DNA of 9,473 nt from Pseudomonadota bacterium (GTDB lineage: Bacteria; Pseudomonadota; Gammaproteobacteria; Burkholderiales; Burkholderiaceae_D), in the NCBI GenBank assembly GCA_023420795.1, contig JAEZVM010000242.1:1-9473 (forward strand). Direction: 5' to 3'. The notes beneath the pieces are model-generated. The model had not been told where the DNA came from and searched no databases. It worked only from the letters and a program-made list of their open reading frames with translations. Position 1 is the first letter of the stretch; each line of letters opens with the position of its first letter. The position numbers and the translations under genes are program-made. Below are positions 1 to 5,982 of the stretch, one piece after another.

Positions 1-144
1 GGAACATCCGGATCGTCCGGTTCATCTGGCAGCAGCGGCGGCAGCTCGGGCACTTCCGGCAGTAGCGACAGCTCCGGCGCGTCTGGTACTTCTGGCTCTT
101 CTGGCACCTCCGGGTCGTCCGACAGTAGCAGCACCGGCAAGTAA
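1..144 (+). CDS. 3' end of a Gly/Ser/Thr-rich repeat protein (partial)
   Basis: Frame 1 is open from the window edge to a TAA at 142-144, giving 47 visible residues made almost only of Gly, Ser and Thr, with two Asp, one Ala and a final Gly-Lys. The residues follow a three-residue period, Gly-(Ser/Thr)-Ser, with one register slip where two glycines are adjacent (residues 13-14 of the visible part). The nine-residue unit GTSGSSDSS occurs twice (visible residues 17-25 and 35-43). All six serine codons are used and the two copies differ at several synonymous positions, which argues for real translation on this strand. Such tails are flexible and often belong to secreted or surface proteins, but the folded part lies outside the window, so I assign no function. 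The next gene begins 48 bases downstream on the same strand and could be co-transcribed. Confidence 0.7.
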   Translation, partial: GTSGSSGSSGSSGGSSGTSGSSDSSGASGTSGSSGTSGSSDSSSTGK

Positions 145-183
145 TGCGACCTCGGGCCCGGTGCGTGACCCTGCTTTCCTGAT

Positions 184-187
184 GGAG
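184..187 (+). promoter_or_regulatory. Ribosome binding site GGAG choosing between two adjacent ATGs
   Basis: GGAG lies 2 bases before the ATG at 190 and 5 bases before the ATG at 193. The second spacing is workable for initiation and the first is too short, so translation more likely starts at 193, giving a protein beginning MDSDEV. Confidence 0.5.
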
Positions 188-192
188 CGATG

Positions 193-642
193 ATGGATAG
201 CGATGAAGTGATCTCAACCCTGAACGACCTGATCGAAACCAGCAAGGATGGCGAGGAAGGCTTCAGGACTTGTGCAGAGGATGCGAGCGATCCCCAGCTC
301 AAAACCTTTTTCACGACCCGGGCCCAGCGCTGCGCCGCTGCGGTAATCGAACTGCAGGATATGGTGCGAGCCTATGGCGGTGATCCGGAAACCAGCGGCG
401 GGCTCGGCGGCGCCATACACCGGCGCTGGATCGACGTGAAATCGCTGGTTACCGGCAAGGACGACAAGGCGGTGCTGAAGGAGTGTGAACGTGGCGAGGA
501 TTTCGCGGTTTCCAGCTACCGGCGTGCGCTGGAAAGGAACCTGCCGGTGGAGGTGCGCAGCCTGGTGGAGCGGCAGTATCAGGGTGTGCTGCAAAACCAC
601 GATCAGGTAAGGGCGCTGTGCGACCGCTTTCGTAGCACATGA
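193..642 (+). CDS. PA2169 family four-helix-bundle protein (DUF2383)
   Basis: The product is 149 residues, matching the usual size of the PA2169/TIGR02284 family (DUF2383), whose members are ferritin-like four-helix bundles of unknown biochemical role, often found among stress-associated genes. The recognisable family signature is the N-terminal helix, LNDLIETSKDGEEGF (about residues 10-24), followed by an AED segment and long amphipathic, charge-rich helices to the C-terminus. There is no signal peptide or membrane segment, so it should be cytoplasmic. An ATG at 190 is also in frame, but the GGAG at 184-187 is better spaced for 193. The gene converges on a flavoprotein gene, with a perfect 9-bp hairpin between them. 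The family call is from recognition of the helix-1 motif; any role in stress is inference. Confidence 0.85.
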   Translation: MDSDEVISTLNDLIETSKDGEEGFRTCAEDASDPQLKTFFTTRAQRCAAAVIELQDMVRAYGGDPETSGGLGGAIHRRWIDVKSLVTGKDDKAVLKECERGEDFAVSSYRRALERNLPVEVRSLVERQYQGVLQNHDQVRALCDRFRST

Positions 643-646
643 AGCT

Positions 647-669
647 GCGGGCAGGCCGCACCTGCCCGC
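647..669. terminator. GC-rich hairpin between convergent genes
   Basis: A perfect 9-bp stem (GCGGGCAGG at 647-655 pairing with CCTGCCCGC at 661-669) encloses a 5-base loop, 4 bases after the stop of the DUF2383 gene and 13 bases before the stop of the convergent gene. Neither strand has a clear T tract after it, so it is not a textbook intrinsic terminator. Its position suggests bidirectional transcript-end formation or 3'-end protection. Confidence 0.5.
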
Positions 670-682
670 GCGGCGCTCATCT

Positions 683-1189
683 TCAGTGGGGATTGACCGC
701 GCGGCCATGGCCGCCGAGCGCATCCGTATTGCCGGTCAAGACGCCTTTTGCCAACCCATACAGCCGCTTGACTGCGCTGCCCGGCGCTTCCCAGTAATCG
801 GCGGTATCGACGCGCACCTTCAGTAGCGCGAGGTCGGGATCGTCCAACCCTTCCCGGAACCAGGGCTTGATCCAGGCGGTCCACAGCGCCTGCATCTTTT
901 CCCGGTCGCGCACGACTTCCGCGCTGCCCGCAATCGACAGGTAATCCTGCTTGTCGGTGCGCGCATACGCGAGATTCACATGCGCCTGTTCCTGGATGTC
1001 ATCCACCATGAAGGAATGCTGATTGGTGAAGAACCACAGGCAACCGTCCTCATCCATCTGCAGCGTCGTCATTGGACGGCTGTGCAAGGTGCCGTCATGT
1101 TCCTGCGTGGTCATCATGGCGAAGCGGATTTCCTTGACCAGTTCCGCGACCTTTTCCATGCTTTCGTTTGCTTGAGACTGGATTTCCAT
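683..1189 (-). CDS. Pyridoxamine 5'-phosphate oxidase family protein (general stress protein 26-like)
   Basis: The protein is 168 residues, typical of the small split-barrel flavin-binding group that resembles general stress protein 26 (COG3871). After an N-terminal helix (MEKVAELVKEIRFAMMTT) come the barrel strands: SRPM at residues 37-40 and DGCLWFFTN ending at residue 56 are the usual flavin-phosphate-contacting region, and YWEAPGS near residue 135 is a recurrent signature of this subgroup. Members bind FMN, FAD or a deazaflavin; their substrates are mostly unknown, and this one should not be called the PLP-biosynthetic enzyme PdxH. The ATG at 1189 is chosen because it is preceded by a strong ribosome binding site and because longer in-frame starts would run into the divergent gene at 1377. 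No signal peptide is seen. The gene is alone on its strand, convergent with a DUF2383 gene. Confidence 0.88.
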   Translation of the reverse strand: MEIQSQANESMEKVAELVKEIRFAMMTTQEHDGTLHSRPMTTLQMDEDGCLWFFTNQHSFMVDDIQEQAHVNLAYARTDKQDYLSIAGSAEVVRDREKMQALWTAWIKPWFREGLDDPDLALLKVRVDTADYWEAPGSAVKRLYGLAKGVLTGNTDALGGHGRAVNPH

Positions 1190-1194
1190 GGCAT

Positions 1195-1203
1195 CTTCCT
1201 TCC
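1195..1203 (-). promoter_or_regulatory. Strong ribosome binding site fixing the start of the flavoprotein gene
   Basis: Read on the minus strand, the sequence is GGAAGGAAG, containing AAGGA with 7 bases between it and the ATG at 1189. This is the best Shine-Dalgarno match in the window and supports the short start over longer in-frame alternatives. Confidence 0.7.
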
Positions 1204-1304
1204 GTGAGTGATGGCCTTGACGTGCTTGTTTGACGCTACCGGGCGAAAAAATATCCTGCGCCGCGCTGCCCGGAAAATGCCGCAGGCACAGATGCCGCGT
1301 GGAG

Positions 1305-1310
1305 TAAAAT
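1305..1310 (+). promoter_or_regulatory. Possible -10 element (TAAAAT) for the FAD dehydrogenase gene
   Basis: TAAAAT followed by a GC-rich stretch (AGCGCGC) lies 66 bases upstream of the ATG at 1377, in the divergent spacer. It differs from TATAAT at one position. No convincing -35 hexamer is found 16-18 bases upstream, so the call is tentative. A similar GTAAAAT sits before the radical SAM gene. Confidence 0.3.
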
Positions 1311-1376
1311 AGCGCGCTGCCGCTTCTTTGCACATCCTGCCGCGGCCCCCGCAAGACTTCATCCGGAATCCCGCAC

Positions 1377-3017
1377 ATGCTGCGCCTGACAGACGTACAA
1401 CTCCCGCTCGACCATCCCGAATCCGACCTGCCGGCCGCCATCCTAGCCCGGTTGGGAATCGCCACCGATGAGCTGACCGGCTATACCGTGTTTCGGCGCG
1501 GCTATGATGCGCGCCGGCGCAGCGCGATCATGCTGGTATATACGCTCGATGTGGAGGTGAGGAACGAAGAGGCGGTGCTGGCGCGTTTCAAGGGCGTGCC
1601 GCATGTCGGCATCGCGCCAGATACCAACTACAAGTTCGTCGCCAGGGCGGCGGGCGACCAGCAGAAGCGCCCGGTGGTGATCGGCTTCGGCCCCTGCGGC
1701 ATCTTCGCCGCGTTGCTGCTCGCGCAGATGGGATTTCGCCCGATCGTTCTGGAGCGCGGCAAGGTGGTGCGTGAACGCACGAAGGATACCTGGGGTCTGT
1801 GGCGCAAGCGGGAGCTGGACCCGGAGTCGAACGTGCAGTTCGGCGAAGGCGGCGCCGGCACTTTTTCCGACGGCAAGCTGCACAGCGGCATCAAGGACCC
1901 GAAACATTACGGTCGCAAGGTACTGACCGAATTCGTGAAGCACTACGCACCGGAAGAAATCCTGTATGTGAGCAAGCCGCACATCGGCACCTTCCGTCTG
2001 GTGAAGATGGTGGAGGCGATGCGCGAAACCATCGAGTCGCTCGGTGGCGAATTCCGCTTTCAGGCAAAAGTGACCGATCTCGACATCGACAACGGCCAGA
2101 TTCGCGGCGTGGTGCTGGAGGGCGGCGAGCGCATTGCGACCGAACATGTGGTGCTGGCCGTCGGCCATAGCGCGCGCGACACGTTCCAGATGCTGTACGA
2201 CCGCGGCGTGTATGTCGAAGCCAAGCCGTTTTCGATCGGCTTCCGCATCGAGCATCCGCAGTCGCTGATCGATCGCGCGCGCTTCGGCAAGTTTGCCGGC
2301 CATCCGCTGCTGGGCGCGGCCGATTACAAGCTGGTACATCATGCAAAGAACGGCCGCGCGGTATACAGCTTCTGCATGTGCCCCGGCGGCACCGTCGTTG
2401 CCGCGACGTCCGAGCCGCAGCGTGTGGTTACCAACGGCATGAGCCAGTATTCGCGCAACGAGCGCAATGCCAACAGCGGCATCGTGGTTGGCATCACGCC
2501 GGCGGATTACCCGGATCACCCATTGGCCGGCATCGACTTCCAGCGCGAGCTGGAGTCGCGTGCGTATCTACTCGGCGGAGAAAACTATGATGCGCCGGGC
2601 CAGCTCGTTGGTGACTTCATCAAGGGCCGGCCGTCGAAGGAATTCGGCTCGGTGCAGCCGTCCTACAAGCCGGGCGTGCATCTGACCGATCTTGCGCCGT
2701 CGTTGCCCGACTATGCGATCGAAGCAATCCGCGAAGCGCTGCCGGCGTTTGACCGGCAGATCAAGGGCTATGCGATGCACGACGCGGTGCTGACCGGCGT
2801 CGAGACGCGCACCTCGTCGCCGGTGCGCATCAAGCGGCAGGACAATTTCCAGAGTATGAACGTCAAGGGGCTGTTCCCCGCCGGCGAAGGTGCGGGCTAC
2901 GCAGGCGGAATCCTGTCGGCCGGCGTCGATGGCATCAAGGTGGCGGAAGCGGTGGCGCTTAGCATGGTCGGCGCCGAAGCGCATGGTGGCACGCAGGCAG
3001 GGCCGCAGACCTACTAA
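1377..3017 (+). CDS. FAD-dependent dehydrogenase (COG2509-type NAD(P)/FAD oxidoreductase)
   Basis: The product is 546 residues, close to the roughly 540 usual for the uncharacterised COG2509 flavoproteins. Residues 1-95 form the small N-terminal domain characteristic of this group, ahead of the dinucleotide-binding fold: VVIGFGPCGIFAALLLAQMGF (100-120) is the FAD Rossmann loop with GxGxxG as GFGPCG at 103-108, and ERG at 126-128 ends strand 2 with the ribose-binding glutamate. NVQFGEGGAGTFSDGKL (152-168) is a strongly conserved COG2509 segment, and GLFPAGEGAGYAGGI from about residue 498 is the C-terminal FAD-contacting motif. The protein has no signal peptide and should be cytoplasmic. The electron donor and substrate of the family are not established, so no pathway is assigned. 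The ATG at 1377 has only a weak GGA upstream. The stop is one base from the stop of the convergent metallophosphoesterase gene, leaving no room for a separate terminator. Confidence 0.9.
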   Translation: MLRLTDVQLPLDHPESDLPAAILARLGIATDELTGYTVFRRGYDARRRSAIMLVYTLDVEVRNEEAVLARFKGVPHVGIAPDTNYKFVARAAGDQQKRPVVIGFGPCGIFAALLLAQMGFRPIVLERGKVVRERTKDTWGLWRKRELDPESNVQFGEGGAGTFSDGKLHSGIKDPKHYGRKVLTEFVKHYAPEEILYVSKPHIGTFRLVKMVEAMRETIESLGGEFRFQAKVTDLDIDNGQIRGVVLEGGERIATEHVVLAVGHSARDTFQMLYDRGVYVEAKPFSIGFRIEHPQSLIDRARFGKFAGHPLLGAADYKLVHHAKNGRAVYSFCMCPGGTVVAATSEPQRVVTNGMSQYSRNERNANSGIVVGITPADYPDHPLAGIDFQRELESRAYLLGGENYDAPGQLVGDFIKGRPSKEFGSVQPSYKPGVHLTDLAPSLPDYAIEAIREALPAFDRQIKGYAMHDAVLTGVETRTSSPVRIKRQDNFQSMNVKGLFPAGEGAGYAGGILSAGVDGIKVAEAVALSMVGAEAHGGTQAGPQTY

Positions 3018-3018
3018 C

Positions 3019-3489
3019 TCAGTCCACCTCCAGCATCTGCACTTGCGCGCGCGGCATGCCATCGACGATTTCCAGGAAGCCGACTGAAATCGGCAACCGG
3101 AACCGGCGCGGGCCGGCGCTGCCGGGATTCACATACAGCACGCCGCCTTCCTTCTTTACCGAAGGCCGGTGCGAATGACCGGTAACGACGACATCGATGC
3201 CCGCGCCGCGCGGCTCTGGCGCCAGCTCATGCAGGTCGTGCAGCACGTGAATCCGCACGTCGCCGATCTCCAGCGTTTCTTCCTCATTCAACACATCGGC
3301 CCATGCGCCGCGGTCGTTGTTGCCACGTACCGCGATTACCGGCGCGATCTGCTCCAGCTCGCGCAGCACGTTCGCATCGCAAATGTCGCCCGCATGAATG
3401 ATGCGATCGACGCCGGCCAGCGCGATGCGCGCCTCCGGTCGCAGCAGGCCGTGGGTGTCCGAGATCAGTCCGATGCGTATGGTTTTCAT
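3019..3489 (-). CDS. YfcE/MJ0936-type metallophosphoesterase
   Basis: The 156-residue protein has the calcineurin-like phosphoesterase motifs of the small YfcE/MJ0936 family in order: SDTHG (10-14, metal ligands D11 and H13), GDICD (34-38, D35), GNND (56-59, N57), then GHSHRP (104-109, H105 and H107), and NPGSAGPRR near residue 130. These enzymes are single-domain, two-metal hydrolases acting on phosphodiesters in vitro, with physiological substrates mostly unknown. The fourth motif, normally HG, reads LHDLHEL (83-89), with H84 as the probable ligand. I choose the ATG at 3489 because MKTIRIGLISDTHG is the usual family start; a TTG at 3522 would add 11 unconserved residues. No clear Shine-Dalgarno precedes either start. 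It is divergent from the O-methyltransferase gene across 227 bases, and convergent with the FAD dehydrogenase. Confidence 0.9.
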   Translation of the reverse strand: MKTIRIGLISDTHGLLRPEARIALAGVDRIIHAGDICDANVLRELEQIAPVIAVRGNNDRGAWADVLNEEETLEIGDVRIHVLHDLHELAPEPRGAGIDVVVTGHSHRPSVKKEGGVLYVNPGSAGPRRFRLPISVGFLEIVDGMPRAQVQMLEVD

Positions 3490-3701
3490 GCAATCAAATG
3501 ATGGTTGCCGCGCCGCCCGCAAAGAATACAGGCGTATCGTTCACGATCAAGGCGGCAGGCCAAGTTTGCGTTGATACTGCCCGAAAGTCCACTGCTCTTC
3601 CTTTGCCAATACTTGCTGCTATTCTTCGACAGCGGCAACAATGCCGGAAAGAACATTAGATGCATATGCAGGGAGCGAGTTCGGACAGCCCTGCCTTTTC
3701 C

Positions 3702-3707
3702 AGAGGA
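3702..3707 (+). promoter_or_regulatory. Ribosome binding site of the O-methyltransferase gene
   Basis: AGAGGA ends 9 bases before the ATG at 3717. It supports that start over an ATG at 3660, which would add 19 residues unlike the family N-terminus. Confidence 0.6.
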
Positions 3708-3716
3708 ATATCGTTC

Positions 3717-4376
3717 ATGACGAACCGTACTCTCAATCTTGACGACCCGCTGTATCAATATCTCCTTGATGCCTCACTGCGTGAACATCCGGTGCTGGCG
3801 GAACTGCGCGCTGCAACACGCGACCATCCGAGGGCCAGCATGCAGATTGCGCCGGAACAAGGCCAGTTCATGGCCTTGCTGGTACGGCTGCTGGACGCAC
3901 GCCGCACCATCGAGGTCGGCGTGTTCACCGGCTACAGCGCGCTTGCGGTGGCTCTGGCGCTGCCGGAAGACGGACGCGTGATCGGCTGCGACATCAGCGT
4001 CGAATATACCGATGTCGCGAAACCCTACTGGGAAAAGGCCGGCGTCGCGCACAAGATCGACCTGCGCATCGCATCGGCGCTCGACACGCTCGATGGCCTG
4101 CTTGAGCAAGGGCAGGCGGGCGGCTTCGATTTCGCGTTTATCGATGCCGACAAGACCGGTTACGACGCCTATTACGAGCGCTGCCTGAGCCTGCTGCGAA
4201 AAGGCGGCCTGATAGCGGTGGACAACGTCCTGTGGAAGGGGCAGGTGCTCCGCGCCGCGGAAGATGAGGATACTGCTGCGATCCAGGCATTCAACCGGAA
4301 ACTGCGAAGCGACGAGCGCATCGACCTGTCGTTGCTGCCGCTCGGGGACGGGTTGACGCTTGCGCGCAAGCGCTGA
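3717..4376 (+). CDS. Class I SAM-dependent O-methyltransferase (caffeoyl-CoA OMT-like)
   Basis: The 219-residue protein matches the bacterial Methyltransf_3 / caffeoyl-CoA O-methyltransferase-like family in length and motifs. QIAPEQGQFMALLVRLL (43-59) is the conserved helix before motif I; TIEVGVFTGYSALAVALALP (64-83) is the SAM-binding glycine motif; D92 in VIGCDIS is the acidic residue expected to contact SAM; FDFAFIDADK (137-146) and AVDNVLWKG (167-175) supply the divalent-metal ligands expected at D143, D169 and N170. Family members methylate catechol-type hydroxyls with Mg2+ or a similar ion; the bacterial substrate is unknown. The protein is cytoplasmic, with no membrane segment. The start at 3717 is supported by AGAGGA upstream. 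The gene stands alone and ends 36 bases before a large palindromic repeat that may serve as its transcript end. Confidence 0.92.
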   Translation: MTNRTLNLDDPLYQYLLDASLREHPVLAELRAATRDHPRASMQIAPEQGQFMALLVRLLDARRTIEVGVFTGYSALAVALALPEDGRVIGCDISVEYTDVAKPYWEKAGVAHKIDLRIASALDTLDGLLEQGQAGGFDFAFIDADKTGYDAYYERCLSLLRKGGLIAVDNVLWKGQVLRAAEDEDTAAIQAFNRKLRSDERIDLSLLPLGDGLTLARKR

Positions 4377-4412
4377 GGCCGCGCTAATGCTACCGCGTCA
4401 AAAAACCACCCT

Positions 4413-4493
4413 TGTCATCCCGAGCACAGCGAGAGATCTCAGCCGATCGCGCAAGGATCACGCTTGAGATCCCTCGCTCCACTCGGGATGACA
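4413..4493. repeat. Long imperfect palindromic intergenic repeat (29-nt arms)
   Basis: The left arm (4413-4441, beginning TGTCATCCCGAG) and right arm (4465-4493, ending CTCGGGATGACA) are reverse complements at 25 of 29 positions, with mismatches limited to one base and a block of three, around a 23-base loop at 4442-4464. The whole element lies in the 155-base gap between two convergent genes (stops at 4376 and 4532). The sequence resembles a TCATCCCGAG..CGAGGGATCTC repeat that I recall as common between genes in many unrelated bacteria, where it is sometimes mistaken for coding sequence. Folded as RNA it would form a long hairpin from either strand. On the minus strand a run of six T follows it by 8 bases (4400-4405 on the plus strand as A), so it could terminate phospholipase transcripts. 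No transposase is nearby. Confidence 0.8.
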
Positions 4494-4531
4494 GAGCACG
4501 TATTTCGATGCCATAGTCTCTCAACCGCCCG

Positions 4532-5680
4532 CTAAGCCGTCGCCGGCCGGTCAATTTCCGCTGGCGACAGTTCATGCACCAGCACGCCGGCGCCCTCTGG
4601 CGCGTCACCCAGCCAGGCAGAGTGCTCGATCGCGCGCAGCGCATCCTTGTAGCCCTGTTCCCAGCGCCATTCGATCGAGCCCCTGGAAAAATTGATGTCC
4701 TTGGATGCCATCTGCCAGTCGCGCCCGGCATAGGCGAGTCGCACGATATGCATGGTGGTGTCAGCACCGACCTTGTCGATTTCACGGCGCTCATCCTCGT
4801 CGAGCAATTCGTCTGGCACCTTTTCGCGCAGCATGCGCACCATGCGCCGCAGCTTGTGCCCGCGCAGGTAAGCGTCGATATGGCGCCGTGAACGCGACGC
4901 ATACATCACTTCCTTCTGGCGCGTGTGCACCTGTTCCAGCGATTGCGGCTCGGGCCCTTCCGCGCTCCACAGATCGACCATGAAGCAGATCGTATCAACG
5001 CGCGGTTCATCGATCAGTACCGTCTCCAGCGGTGTGTTCGAATACAGTCCGCCATCCCAGTACAGCTCGCCGTCGATGCGCACCGGTGGAAAGCCTGGTG
5101 GCAGCGCACCGCTTGCCATCACGTGCTTGATCCCCACGGTCTGACGTGCGGTATCGAAATTCTCCAGTCGCCCGCAGGTCACTCTGATCGCGCTGACTGT
5201 CATCCGGATGCCGCTGGTCTCGTTCAGGCAACGCAGATCCACCAGGCGTGTGAGCGTATCTTCCAGCGCGCGGGTATCGTAAAAGCTGGCCGATTCCGCA
5301 GGCACTGTCCAGCCGCCGAAAAACGGGCTGAGCCAGCGTGGTGCGTAAAAGCCATGCACGCCTTTCGTGACCGAATCACAGGTGGTCAGCATGATGTTGA
5401 AGCGCCGCGCCTCGTCATGCACCTGGCGCATGTCGAGCAGATCGCGATGTGCGATCTCGTCCCAGAATGTTCTCAGCCGCTCCAACCGTGTGCGCCGGTC
5501 ATTGCCAGCGATGAGCACGGCATTGATGGCGCCGATGGAAGTGCCGACTACCCAATCCGGCGTAAGGCCGTGCTCGTGCATCGCCTGATAGACGCCAGCC
5601 TGATATGCGCCGAGTGCGCCGCCGCCTTGCAGCACCAAGGCCACGCGGGGACGGCTGCGTTTCTCTGAAGTCCTGTTCAT
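4532..5680 (-). CDS. Patatin-like phospholipase (DUF3734-type C-terminus)
   Basis: The 382-residue product carries the full patatin catalytic set: the oxyanion loop QGGGALGAYQAG (18-29), the nucleophile elbow GTSIG (46-50, Ser48) and the dyad aspartate in YWDGGLYSNTPLE (D209), plus SGALPPGFPP (190-199), typical of the bacterial group that carries a DUF3734-type C-terminal region. That C-terminal region is rich in Arg, Glu and Asp, with RQKEVMYASRSRRHIDAYLRG as a recognisable segment. Such enzymes hydrolyse acyl esters of phospholipids or neutral lipids through a Ser-Asp dyad. No signal peptide is seen, so it is probably cytoplasmic or peripheral to the membrane. I choose the ATG at 5680 because the conserved domain begins a few residues later; its Shine-Dalgarno is poor. 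The frame stays open upstream, with an ATG at 5821 (47 extra residues, no family resemblance). It is divergent from the chemoreceptor gene. Confidence 0.9.
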   Translation of the reverse strand: MNRTSEKRSRPRVALVLQGGGALGAYQAGVYQAMHEHGLTPDWVVGTSIGAINAVLIAGNDRRTRLERLRTFWDEIAHRDLLDMRQVHDEARRFNIMLTTCDSVTKGVHGFYAPRWLSPFFGGWTVPAESASFYDTRALEDTLTRLVDLRCLNETSGIRMTVSAIRVTCGRLENFDTARQTVGIKHVMASGALPPGFPPVRIDGELYWDGGLYSNTPLETVLIDEPRVDTICFMVDLWSAEGPEPQSLEQVHTRQKEVMYASRSRRHIDAYLRGHKLRRMVRMLREKVPDELLDEDERREIDKVGADTTMHIVRLAYAGRDWQMASKDINFSRGSIEWRWEQGYKDALRAIEHSAWLGDAPEGAGVLVHELSPAEIDRPATA

Positions 5681-5982
5681 TGCTTGCCATGCATAGAGAG
5701 TAAGGGGGATGCATCCTGCGACGCAGTACGGATGGAGTGGAAAAGTAGGCAGGCGTGTAACGGTTTGGTTCCCTTCGCGAGTGGACCGTATGTAGGCGAG
5801 GGTGATGTTGGAAAACCGCATCGCTCTTAAGGGAATGTGAAATATCGCTTGCGAAAGCAAGGAAGGGCGCTGCAATATTGATCCAAATCAATTTAATTTT
5901 GATTGATCGCTGTTCTGGCTTTATCGGAATAGCAATAGACAGCGTCCCGCTTTACGCCAGAGTAATTTATCAAGAGAAAAAT
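5681..5982. other. Divergent intergenic region between phospholipase and chemoreceptor genes
   Basis: This 302-base spacer should hold promoters for both flanking genes. Its right half, about 5870-5982, is markedly richer in A and T than the surrounding genes and holds a perfect FNR-type box at 5878-5891. Its left half has two adjoining perfect small palindromes, GGATGCATCC (5707-5716) and TGCGACGCA (5717-5725), of unknown meaning, within the probable leader of the phospholipase gene. No small gene with a credible ribosome binding site is apparent. I could not place sigma-70 hexamers with confidence on either strand. Confidence 0.6.
5878..5891. promoter_or_regulatory. FNR/Anr-type binding site (TTGAT-N4-ATCAA)
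   Basis: The 14 bases TTGAT CCAA ATCAA match the established FNR/Anr/Dnr consensus TTGATNNNNATCAA at every specified position. The site lies 91 bases before the chemoreceptor ATG and about 198 bases before the phospholipase start on the other strand. Its right half is also part of an inverted repeat, AATCAA-N7-TTGATT (5886-5904), so a second half-site follows. If a transcription start lies near 5926 the site would be centred at the activating -41.5 position; the best AT-rich candidate -10, TTTATC at 5920-5925, would put it nearer -47. Regulation by an oxygen-sensing Crp/Fnr protein is inference from the motif alone. Confidence 0.55.

Noticed and set aside
1246..1274. Inverted repeat CCGGGC ... 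GCCCGG in the divergent spacer left of the FAD dehydrogenase
   Set aside because: Only six base pairs around a loop of roughly 20 bases in GC-rich DNA; expected by chance.
1443..2519. A 358-codon minus-strand frame opposite the FAD dehydrogenase
   Set aside because: Its translation is low in recognisable structure and rich in Ala, His and Arg. The plus-strand gene has clear FAD motifs through the same stretch.
4390..4531. Apparent coding extension through the palindromic repeat
   Set aside because: The translation across this region derives from the repeat itself, which is known to produce spurious peptides, and it is out of frame with the phospholipase.
4925..5668. Long open frame on the plus strand opposite the phospholipase gene
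   Set aside because: It is antisense to a gene with intact catalytic motifs, has no family resemblance and a Cys/His/Arg-rich composition typical of reverse-frame shadows in GC-rich DNA.
5918..5929. Flagellar sigma-28-like -10 (TCCGATAA on the minus strand)
   Set aside because: It points toward the phospholipase and not the chemoreceptor, and the nearest TAAAG-like -35 lies too far away (about 18 bases instead of 11).
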